A DNA stretch of 45,421 nt from Planctomycetota bacterium (GTDB lineage: Bacteria; Planctomycetota; Planctomycetia; Pirellulales; Pirellulaceae): positions 1 to 45,421 of the forward strand of contig JAEZAS010000288.1 in assembly GCA_023430365.1 (NCBI GenBank). Reading direction: 5' to 3'. Below the pieces are notes generated by a model. The model was not told where the DNA came from and ran no database searches. It was given only the letters and a program-made list of their open reading frames with translations. Position numbers and translations under genes: made by a program. Numbering within the stretch: position 1 is the stretch's first letter; each line of letters opens with the position of its first letter. Shown in pieces: positions 28,850 through 36,635 of the stretch.

Positions 28850-30532
28850 CTATGGCCGCTGCGCCTCGACCGGCCGGGCGGGCACAGGCAGCGGTCCGCC
28901 GCCCTGCGGCGCGTCGTCGGCGGGGGGCAGTGGCTCCGGACCAGGTCCGCCATCAGCAGGCTGCGGAACGGCAGGCAACGGCATGATCATCGGCGGCAGA
29001 GGCTGCAGTCGCAGTTCCCAGCCACCACCGAGGGCCCGATAAAGGCGAACCAGTCCGGAGGCAATACGGCCCTCGGCCTGAGCCAGAGCGTCTTGTTGCA
29101 GCACCAGGAAGTATTCCGCAAAGAACACCCGACCGAAGTCCGCTCGACCACCCTGATAAAGTTCGTTGGTCAAGTCACGCGATTCTATCGCAGCTCGCAC
29201 ACCTTCTCGCAGGATGCGAGCTTCGTCCTGTGCCTGCAGGAAGGTGACGATGGCGTCTTCAGCCTCGCGATTCGCGTTGAGCACTGTCTGCTGATACTGA
29301 GCCACTTCCGCCATGAAACGAGCCTCTTCGACACGCACGGCGTTGCGGATCCGGCCGTAGTTGAGGATGTTCCAGTTGAACGACGGTCCCACGTTTCCTG
29401 CTACCGCGGAGCCGCGGAACAGATCGCTGAATTGATTCGCTTGAACGAAAATGTTGCCGGTGATGGTGAAAGCCGGATAGAGCTCGGACTCGACGATACC
29501 AATCCGAGCGCTCTGAGCGGCGATCTCCCGTTCCGCACGGCGAACATCAGGCCGACGACGAAGCAAGTCGGCAGGGATGCCGATCGAAACCTCGGTCGGA
29601 GCGCGGGGAATGCCCCGGCGCCCCGAAAGCAACGGATTCAAGTCCTGCGGTGGAATGCCCATGAGGACGCACAACCGGTTCTGCGCCGCGCGGAGCTGAA
29701 TCTCCAATTGCGGGATGATCGCTTCGGTCTGTGCCACGTTGGTCACGGCCTGCGCCACGTCCAAGCGGCTGGCGGCGCCCTCTTCTTCCTTGGTGCGGGC
29801 GAGGTTCAAAGAACCCGATTGATAACGGACGTTGCTGCGAGCGAATTCCAGCCGCTGTTCCGCCGTCCGGACGTCAACATAGGCCTCGGCCACGTCGCCC
29901 AGCAGGATGACGAGCACGTCGTCGTAGTTTTCTACCGAAGCGTCCAACTCGGCGTCGGCCGCTTCGATCGCCCGGCGGAATCGTCCCCAGAAGTCCAATT
30001 CCCAGGCGAGCTGCCCGCCCGCAGTCCAAATATCGAAGGCCCGAGGAATTCCGCCGATACCGCCGCCACCGCCACCAGCCGCGATGCCCGTTTCGAGGCT
30101 GACCTGCCGGCGCTGATACGAGCCGTAGAGCTCCTGGAACTGCGGAAAGAGATTGCCCGCGGCAATCGCCCGACGGGCTCGCGCCTCTTGAATGCGGAAG
30201 CCGGCCTCGCGCAAGCTCAGGTTCTGGGCATGGGCCGTGTGGACCAGGTTGTCGAGAATCGGGTCGTTAAAGACGCGCCACCAGGCCCAGTGGAGTTCCG
30301 GATCGTTGTGGATGCGGCGATCGCGAAAATCGATCCAGTTTTGCGCCACGGGGGCGGCTGGCGTCTCGTAGTTTGGACCAACCTTAAAACCGTTCGAGAC
30401 ATATTCGCGCAGGCCGGTGGCACATCCAGCCGACGCGAGCGAGACCAGCGCGACGACACAGACGAGCGACGAACGCAGCACACGGCCGGCCCAGCACGAA
30501 GCGATTGCGAAATTCCACGGTTGAACGAGCAT
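28850..30532 (-). CDS. RND efflux outer-membrane lipoprotein, NodT/OprM family
   Basis: ATG 30532 has GGGAGG about 7 bases upstream; ATG 30571 would add 13 residues. The 560-residue product starts with a signal that ends in a lipobox (LASAGC, lipidated C37). Two OEP (TolC-like) repeats follow: WWRVFNDPILDNLVHTA, LAWELDFWGRFRRAIEAADAE, then RRRPDVRRAEREIAAQSARIG and ANREAEDAIVTFLQAQ. The predicted alpha-helical tunnel should dock to the adaptor and the pump encoded upstream. A glycine-run loop (GGGGGGIGGIP) sits after the first helices. The C-terminal 50 residues form a proline-rich tail not seen in the standard family. It is separated from the pump gene by 248 bases containing two hairpins. 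Confidence 0.93.
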   Translation of the reverse strand: MLVQPWNFAIASCWAGRVLRSSLVCVVALVSLASAGCATGLREYVSNGFKVGPNYETPAAPVAQNWIDFRDRRIHNDPELHWAWWRVFNDPILDNLVHTAHAQNLSLREAGFRIQEARARRAIAAGNLFPQFQELYGSYQRRQVSLETGIAAGGGGGGIGGIPRAFDIWTAGGQLAWELDFWGRFRRAIEAADAELDASVENYDDVLVILLGDVAEAYVDVRTAEQRLEFARSNVRYQSGSLNLARTKEEEGAASRLDVAQAVTNVAQTEAIIPQLEIQLRAAQNRLCVLMGIPPQDLNPLLSGRRGIPRAPTEVSIGIPADLLRRRPDVRRAEREIAAQSARIGIVESELYPAFTITGNIFVQANQFSDLFRGSAVAGNVGPSFNWNILNYGRIRNAVRVEEARFMAEVAQYQQTVLNANREAEDAIVTFLQAQDEARILREGVRAAIESRDLTNELYQGGRADFGRVFFAEYFLVLQQDALAQAEGRIASGLVRLYRALGGGWELRLQPLPPMIMPLPAVPQPADGGPGPEPLPPADDAPQGGGPLPVPARPVEAQRP

Positions 30533-30614
30533 GAAGCGCCTCCCTGCGCCAAGCACCACGAAACGATGCACAGGGATTTATCGGCGCAACTCAAACGACC
30601 GAGCCATGCGGTAC

Positions 30615-30681
30615 AGGAAGCGCGTCAGGAAAACGCGGTTCCTTGCGCGCTACAACCGGTACAACCTGTCCGCCCAGGTTG
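30615..30681. repeat. Two tandem hairpins between the efflux pump and outer-membrane gene
   Basis: The first inverted repeat has arms 30615-30625 and 30633-30643 (11 bases, one mismatch, 7-base loop). The second has arms CAACCTG at 30662-30668 and CAGGTTG at 30675-30681 with a 6-base loop. Neither is followed by a T-run on the minus strand. They lie between the RND pump stop (30781) and the start of the outer-membrane gene (30532) and could mark an mRNA processing or attenuation site. Confidence 0.45.
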
Positions 30682-30780
30682 CGGAATGCCGTGCTGTCGG
30701 CCGCACAGGCCGTACAGTTTACGGCTTCGATACGACCGGACGGCAGGGACTTCGCGTGCAGTTGAGATGCACGCGAGGCG

Positions 30781-33700
30781 TTAGTAGCTCAGCGGAGCCG
30801 ACTCTTCCGGGGACTTCGGCGGGCTGAGCCATTCCTTCAGGTTCTGGAACACCAGGAAGAAGACCGGTACGAAAAACACCGCCAAAATGGTGGATGCGAT
30901 CATGCCGCCGAACACGGCCGTCCCGAGCGCCTGCTGGCTCGCGGCGCCCGCTCCGTCGGCGAAGACGAGGGGCACCACGCCCAAAATGAAGGCGAACGAT
31001 GTCATCAGAATCGGCCGGAAACGGAGACGGGCCGCCTCAACCGCGCTGTCGTAGATCGATTTGCCTTCCGCCCGCAGATCACGAGCGAACTCGACGATGA
31101 GAATGGCGTTCTTACTGGCGAGCGCAATGATCAACACGATGCCGATCTGGGTATAGATGTTGTTGTCCATGCCCCGAATAGCGACGGCGGCGATGGCTCC
31201 CAACAATCCGAGGGGCACGACGAGAATCACCGAGATGGGGGTGATCCAGCTTTCGTACTGCGCCGCGAGCACGAGGTAGACGAGCAACACGGCCAGGATG
31301 AAGATCAAGATCGCCTCGCCGCCTACCTTCTTCTCCTGATACGAAACACCGGTCCAGTCGTAGCCCATCGAGGTTGGCAGCTCGGTCGCAGCGAGTTGTT
31401 CCATGATCTGCAGAGCCTCGCCGGAGCTGAATCCGGGCGCCGGCTCGCCGTTCAGGGCCGCGGACGGGTGGAGGTTGTAGCGGGTGATGATCTGCGGACC
31501 GTACGATTCCTTGACTTCCACGACGGAGCCAAGCGGGATCATCTCGCCGCGAGCGTTGCGAACCTCCAACCGTTCAATATCGTTGGCTTCGATTCGGAAC
31601 TGCTCGTCAGCCTGGATGCGAACCTGGAAGGTGCGGCCAAACTTGTTGAAGTCGTTAACGTAGGCCGAGCCAAGATAGGCTTGAAGCGTGCCGAAGACAT
31701 TCGTCAGCGGGATGTCGAGCGTCTTCACCTTGACGCGATCGACGTTCACATAGAGCTGCGGCACACCGGGGCGGAAGGTCGAATTGATGGCGGTCAGGCT
31801 CGACTGACCGCGGGCCGCTTCCGACAACTGCAGCACGACCTGCTGAAGTTCGTTCAGTCCAACACCGCCGCGATCCTGGACCTGCATCTGAAAGCCAGCC
31901 CGCACACCAAGACCGCGAATCGCCGGCGGCGGAAAGGCAAAGATGGTCGCCTCAGGGATCTGCGAAAACTGGCCATACAGCTTACCCAGGATGGCTCCCT
32001 GGCTGAGCGATGGATCTTTTCGCTGGTCCCAGTCCTTGAACATCACAAAGAACGTGGCTGCGTTCGACGCCGAGCTGCCATCGAGCAAGGAGAAACCGCC
32101 GATGGCGAACCAGTGTTCGACTCCGTCTGTCTTCTCGATGATCTTGTTCACTTTGTCGACGACTTCACGTGTGCGAGCCTGGCTGGCGGCGTCGGGCAAC
32201 TGGGCGCTGATAATGAAGTAACCCTGGTCCTCAGTTGGCAAGAAGCCGGTCGGGATCGTGTTGTACCACCACGCGGCGAAAGCAACGAGCAAGCCGAACG
32301 CCACCATCACGGCTGGCGTCCAGTTCAACAGCCGACGAACGATGGCCGTATAGGCGCGTTCGACGCGGTCGTAGACGTAGTTGAATCCACGGAAGAAGAA
32401 GTTGCGACGTTCCGGCGGGGGACGCAGGTAGACGGCGCACTGGGCCGGCTTCAGGGTGACGGCGTTGATGGCGCTGATCAGCGCCGTGGCGGCGATGGTG
32501 AGGGCAAACTGTCGGTAGAGCTGCCCGGTGATGCCTCCCAGGAATGCCGTCGGAAGAAACACAGCCATCAGCACGAACGTGATGCCGATAATCGGTCCGA
32601 GCACCTGGTCCATGGCCCGGATCGTTGCTTGTCTGGGCGGCATCCCATGCTCGATGTGGTGGGCGGCCGCCTCGACGATCACGATTGCGTCGTCGACCAC
32701 AATTCCGATGGCGAGCACCAAGCCGAACAGCGTGAGCATGTTCACCGAAAACCCAAGCGCGTACATCGCAGCGAAGGCGCCGATGATCGTTACCGGCACG
32801 GTGGTCGCGGGCACAAGCACCGCCCGCCAGTCCTGCAGGAAGACGAGAATCACGATCAGCACCAGGATGCCCGCTTCAATGAGCGTCTTGTACACTTCGT
32901 GAATCGAGGCGTCGACGAACTTGGTCGTGTCGAGCGGATAGTCGAAGATCATCCCTTCGGGAAACGAGGGGCTCATCCGTTCCATCGCCTCGCGCACCCC
33001 TTCCGAAACGGCGAGTGCGTTGGCGCCGGGCAACTGGTAGATGCCGAGGCTCGCGCTCGGCTGACCGTTTTTCAGCGAGAACTGATCGTAGGTCTGAGCG
33101 CCCAGCTCGATCTTGGCGACATCCTTCAGGTAGGTGACTTGGGTCCCTTCGCCTGACTTGACGATGATCTTCTCGAACTGCGCGACGTCGCTCAAACGTC
33201 CCTGAGCGCTGACAATGTACTGAAAGTTCAGATGGTTCGGCGAGGGAGGTTGGCCAATCTGACCGGCCGCCACCTGGACGTTTTGTTCCTGAATCGCCGC
33301 GATGACGTCCTGGGTCGTCAATCGCCGGGCTTTCAGTTCGTACGGATCGAGCCAGATCCGCATACTGTAGTTGCTACCGCCGAAGATCGTCACGTCACCC
33401 ACGCCGTTGACGCGGCTCAGCTCATCCCGCAGTCGCAGGTTGGCAAAGTTCGAGAGGAACAAGCTGTCGTACTTGTTGTTCTCGGAAGTGAGGGCCACCA
33501 CGAGAATGATGTTCGTCGACTGCTTCTTCACCGTCACGCCTTGTCGGCGAACCTCTTCGGGAAGCTGTGGTTCGGCGATTGCGACGCGGTTCTGCACGAG
33601 CACTTGCGCCTCGTCCAGGTCCGTGCCGATTTCAAACGTCACCGTCAGGGCGTAGGTGCCGTCGCTCGAACAGGTCGACGACATGTAGAGCATGTTCTCA

Positions 33701-33918
33701 ACGCCGTTCACCTGCTGCTCGATCGGCGCGGCGACCGTATCGGCAACCACCTGGGCATTGGCGCCCGGATAGATGCCGGTTACGCGCACGGTCGGAGGAG
33801 TGATTTCCGGATACTGCTCGATCGGCAACCCAAAGACAGCCACACCGCCCATCAACATGGTCACGATGGCGATGACATTGGCGAAAACCGGGTGATCGAT
33901 AAAAAAGCGAGAGAACAT
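30781..33918 (-). CDS. RND multidrug efflux pump, HAE1 (AcrB-like) family
   Basis: A 1045-residue inner-membrane transporter of full AcrB/MexB length. It starts MFSRFFIDHPVFANVIAIV, the typical opening. Twelve membrane helices are predicted, six in each half. The proton relay lies in helix 4 (LAIGIVVDDAIVIVEA, adjacent aspartates near residues 405-410). Two large periplasmic loops hold the porter and docking domains (GVENMLYMSSTCSSDG in the first). The second half shows VPLGLLGAIAAVA and the SKNAILIVEFA signature. It uses the proton gradient to export drugs, dyes, bile-like detergents or solvents through the adaptor and outer-membrane partner encoded on either side. The specificity is not predictable here. 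Confidence 0.96.
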   Translation of the reverse strand: MFSRFFIDHPVFANVIAIVTMLMGGVAVFGLPIEQYPEITPPTVRVTGIYPGANAQVVADTVAAPIEQQVNGVENMLYMSSTCSSDGTYALTVTFEIGTDLDEAQVLVQNRVAIAEPQLPEEVRRQGVTVKKQSTNIILVVALTSENNKYDSLFLSNFANLRLRDELSRVNGVGDVTIFGGSNYSMRIWLDPYELKARRLTTQDVIAAIQEQNVQVAAGQIGQPPSPNHLNFQYIVSAQGRLSDVAQFEKIIVKSGEGTQVTYLKDVAKIELGAQTYDQFSLKNGQPSASLGIYQLPGANALAVSEGVREAMERMSPSFPEGMIFDYPLDTTKFVDASIHEVYKTLIEAGILVLIVILVFLQDWRAVLVPATTVPVTIIGAFAAMYALGFSVNMLTLFGLVLAIGIVVDDAIVIVEAAAHHIEHGMPPRQATIRAMDQVLGPIIGITFVLMAVFLPTAFLGGITGQLYRQFALTIAATALISAINAVTLKPAQCAVYLRPPPERRNFFFRGFNYVYDRVERAYTAIVRRLLNWTPAVMVAFGLLVAFAAWWYNTIPTGFLPTEDQGYFIISAQLPDAASQARTREVVDKVNKIIEKTDGVEHWFAIGGFSLLDGSSASNAATFFVMFKDWDQRKDPSLSQGAILGKLYGQFSQIPEATIFAFPPPAIRGLGVRAGFQMQVQDRGGVGLNELQQVVLQLSEAARGQSSLTAINSTFRPGVPQLYVNVDRVKVKTLDIPLTNVFGTLQAYLGSAYVNDFNKFGRTFQVRIQADEQFRIEANDIERLEVRNARGEMIPLGSVVEVKESYGPQIITRYNLHPSAALNGEPAPGFSSGEALQIMEQLAATELPTSMGYDWTGVSYQEKKVGGEAILIFILAVLLVYLVLAAQYESWITPISVILVVPLGLLGAIAAVAIRGMDNNIYTQIGIVLIIALASKNAILIVEFARDLRAEGKSIYDSAVEAARLRFRPILMTSFAFILGVVPLVFADGAGAASQQALGTAVFGGMIASTILAVFFVPVFFLVFQNLKEWLSPPKSPEESAPLSY

Positions 33919-33976
33919 GGAGTGCTATACCGCAGACAGGAAAACAGAAGGCCTGATGAAGGTGCGCTAGAAGCGT

Positions 33977-35215
33977 CTACGCGCCTGTCGCAGTTTCGGC
34001 GGTTGCCGGAGACTCGGCCTCAACCGTGGCGTCGGCTGCCGTATTGGGAGCCGGCTTTGGATTGACCGGGGCCCCGGGACGAGCTCGCTGCAATCCGTTT
34101 ACGACCACGACTTCATTTTCGTCCAGCCCCTTCTCAACGACACGCATGCCGTCGAAGCGAGTCCCCAATTGAACGCTGCGCCGTTCGATGATGTTTTCCG
34201 GGCCGACGACCAACACGTATTCACCTTCCTGATCGGCGGCGACCGCCCGCTCGTCGATCAGCATGCGCGGTTGCGGTCCGCCGATTGGCAACCTGATCCG
34301 AACAAACATGCCCGGCACGATCGTGCGGTCGGTGTTTTGGAAGACGGCGCGGCGCACCTGAGTGCCCGTGTCGGGGTTGATACCGACCTCTTCAAAATCC
34401 AGATGCCCCTCGTGGGGATAGCCGGTTTCGTTGGCTAGTGCGAGTTGAACGGGGGGCAACTTCGCATCTGCGGCGGTCGAAACATTGATTAGCCCCGACT
34501 CACGCAGCCGAAGCATGTCGCGCTCGCTCACCGAGAAGTAGGCGTAGATCGGCTTGTAAGCCTGAATGGTGGTCAGTTCCGTTTCACCGGTCTGCACGAG
34601 ATTGCCGACATCAACCATCCGGCGGCCCACCCGTCCGCTGATCGGCGCCGTGACGCGCGTGTATTGCAGATTCAACTTGGCCTGATCAACCGCTGCACGA
34701 GCGGCCGCCACTTCGGCACTCGCGACGCGAGCGTCGGCGATCTTGGAATCGAGTTCTTGCTGGCTGAGGGCGCCCCGACGAACGAGTGGTTCGGTCCGGC
34801 CGACTTCCGCCTTGGCAAACGCTTCGGAGGCAAGCGCCTTCTCCAGATTGGCATTGGCCGACGCGAGCGCGGTTTCAAACGGTTCTGGTTCGATCAGGAA
34901 CAGCAATTGGTCCTTTTCGACCTCGGCGCCATCCTGAAATTCGACGCTCTTGAGATAGCCGCTGATTCGAGCACGCACGACGACCGACTCGGTCGCGCGA
35001 GTGATTCCGGTAAACTCCAGCTCCTCGACCACCGGTCGGATGACCGGTTTGGCGACGAACACATCCGGAGGCGGCGGTGGCACGTACTGGTTGGTGCGGC
35101 CGCAACCGACCAGCAGCAGAGCAGCCAGCAGCCCCAACCCGGCTTTGTGCAGGACCGGCGTTACTCTGGTAAATCTGGACGAAGTTGCAGGGGCACTGGT
35201 GGCGAGTGTGTGCAT
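33977..35215 (-). CDS. RND efflux periplasmic adaptor lipoprotein (membrane fusion protein)
   Basis: ATG 35215 (MHTLATSAPATSSRF) gives 412 residues; the longer frame to 35410 is not supported by a leader. A lipobox lies at LLVGC (C38). A proline-rich segment (YVPPPPPDVFVA) leads to the adaptor core: beta-barrel/lipoyl opening (ARISGYLKSVEFQDGAEVEKDQ), alpha-hairpin (about residues 105-180), lipoyl return (RVTAPISGRVGRRMVDVGNLV) and C-terminal membrane-proximal domain. It is the first gene of the efflux operon (adaptor, pump, outer-membrane channel, cysteine-rich protein), with 58 bases to the pump gene. A 328-base divergent gap separates it from the aldo/keto reductase. Confidence 0.94.
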   Translation of the reverse strand: MHTLATSAPATSSRFTRVTPVLHKAGLGLLAALLLVGCGRTNQYVPPPPPDVFVAKPVIRPVVEELEFTGITRATESVVVRARISGYLKSVEFQDGAEVEKDQLLFLIEPEPFETALASANANLEKALASEAFAKAEVGRTEPLVRRGALSQQELDSKIADARVASAEVAAARAAVDQAKLNLQYTRVTAPISGRVGRRMVDVGNLVQTGETELTTIQAYKPIYAYFSVSERDMLRLRESGLINVSTAADAKLPPVQLALANETGYPHEGHLDFEEVGINPDTGTQVRRAVFQNTDRTIVPGMFVRIRLPIGGPQPRMLIDERAVAADQEGEYVLVVGPENIIERRSVQLGTRFDGMRVVEKGLDENEVVVVNGLQRARPGAPVNPKPAPNTAADATVEAESPATAETATGA

Positions 35216-35543
35216 CTTAAGAAACGCAGAGGACCATGGAGGCAAACAATACGGATTGTACCGGACGGACGCGCCCGCCCTAGCTTCAAGTTCGGGCAGT
35301 CGCCGCGGTCGCCGTATGCGTTGCGATGATCCGTCGAACGCATCATCAAGGCGGCACGGGGTTTGCGTTTCGATACGTCTCTTTACCACCCCGCCTGCGG
35401 AAGGCCGCAAAATCTTAGCTAGCTAATGGAGTGACGGCTGGACTCGTGAAATCCGCTCGTCGGCGCGCTGCCAATAGGAAGATTGGGGCGTTAGAAATTC
35501 GGATAGCCACGCTTCCCTCGAAATGCCACTGAAAGGACCAACA
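35216..35543. promoter_or_regulatory. Divergent control region between the efflux operon and the aldo/keto reductase
   Basis: This 328-base gap must hold promoters for both directions. It contains a perfect 12-base palindrome (TTAGCTAGCTAA, 35415-35426), a likely operator for a dimeric regulator, and just beside it a small hairpin (TGCGG/CCGCA, 35396-35409). I see no good sigma-70 hexamers in either direction. No regulator gene lies nearby. Confidence 0.4.
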
Positions 35544-36506
35544 ATGGACGAACGCAAACTGGGCTCTGGCGTCTTGTCGACTCCTCCTTTGATCTTAGGC
35601 GGCAATGTTTTCGGCTGGACGATTGATCGGGCGGCCTCTTTCTTGGTCCTTGACGCCTTCATCGCGGGAGGCGGACGGATGATCGATACAGCGGACGTCT
35701 ACTCGGCGTGGGCGCCGGGCAATCGCGGCGGGGAGTCCGAATCCATCCTTGGCGAGTGGCTCACAACGCGCGGCCGGCGTGACGACGTGCTGATCGCCAC
35801 GAAGGTGGGCATGGAGCTCGATGGATCGAAAGGACTCGCGCCGCAGCGGATCGAAAAAGCGATCGACGCGTCGCTGCGGCGACTTCGAACGGACTACGTT
35901 GATCTTTACTTTGCGCATTTGGACGATCCGGAGGTTCCGCTCGAAGAGACGCTGGGAGCGTTCGACCGCCTCGTTGCTGCGGGTAAGGTGCGGGCGATCG
36001 GCGCCTCGAACTACTCCGCTGCGCGGCTGCGCGAGGCGTTGGACCTGAGCGCCAAGAAAGGGCTTGCGAGTTACACGGTGCTGCAACCGCACTACAACCT
36101 GGTGGAACGCGACAAGTTCGAGGGCGAATTGCAGGAGACGTGTGTCGAACGAGGCGTGGCGGTTGTGCCGTACTTTGCCCTCGCTTCCGGATTTCTCAGC
36201 GGCAAGTATCGCAGCAAAGCGGACCTCGCCGGCAGGGCACGGGGCGGCGCCGTCGAACAGTATCTCAGCGCCGGGGGTCTTGGTGTTCTGGCGGTGCTCG
36301 ATGAAGTCGCCGGGAGCACGGGCGCTACGGTCGCCCAGGTGGCGCTTGCCTGGCTCGCGGCACAGCCGGCCGTGGCGGCGCCGATCGCGAGCGCGACCAG
36401 CACCAAACAGGTGGATGATTTGCTGGGCGCGATGCGCTTAAAACTGACTCCTGATCAGCTGGCGACTCTCGACCGCGCGAGCAAGCAGCAGCATCCTTCC
36501 GGTTGA
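35544..36506 (+). CDS. Aldo/keto reductase
   Basis: ATG 35544 is used, with AAAGGA 7 bases upstream; ATG 35523 would add 7 residues. The 320-residue protein has the AKR (TIM barrel) layout. The catalytic tetrad is visible: D48 and Y53 in MIDTADVYSAW, K87 in VLIATKVGM, and H125 in DLYFAHLDDP. The NADPH site is indicated by IGASNYSAARL and the later IASATSTKQVDDLL. It should reduce an aldehyde or ketone with NADPH. There is no signal peptide. It stands alone, 129 bases before the P-type ATPase gene on the same strand. The substrate is unknown. Confidence 0.93.
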   Translation: MDERKLGSGVLSTPPLILGGNVFGWTIDRAASFLVLDAFIAGGGRMIDTADVYSAWAPGNRGGESESILGEWLTTRGRRDDVLIATKVGMELDGSKGLAPQRIEKAIDASLRRLRTDYVDLYFAHLDDPEVPLEETLGAFDRLVAAGKVRAIGASNYSAARLREALDLSAKKGLASYTVLQPHYNLVERDKFEGELQETCVERGVAVVPYFALASGFLSGKYRSKADLAGRARGGAVEQYLSAGGLGVLAVLDEVAGSTGATVAQVALAWLAAQPAVAAPIASATSTKQVDDLLGAMRLKLTPDQLATLDRASKQQHPSG

Positions 36507-36635
36507 GTAGGCTGAATGGAAGCAGGCGGCATTTCCCGGCGAAGCCGATCCTTGCGAGCCCGGATCACTCGGCACTGCATCGCTGATATGATACGCGAGC
36601 ACTATTGACATTCTCTCCGTAGATCACAGGCTCGT

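Noticed and set aside
29093..30784. A 563-codon plus-strand frame opposite the outer-membrane protein gene
   Set aside because: It is antisense to a complete NodT-type protein and has no signal, domain or plausible ribosome binding site.
31396..33156. A 586-codon plus-strand frame opposite the RND pump
   Set aside because: Its translation has no family features. Long open antisense frames are expected opposite GC-rich genes, and the pump is complete on the other strand.
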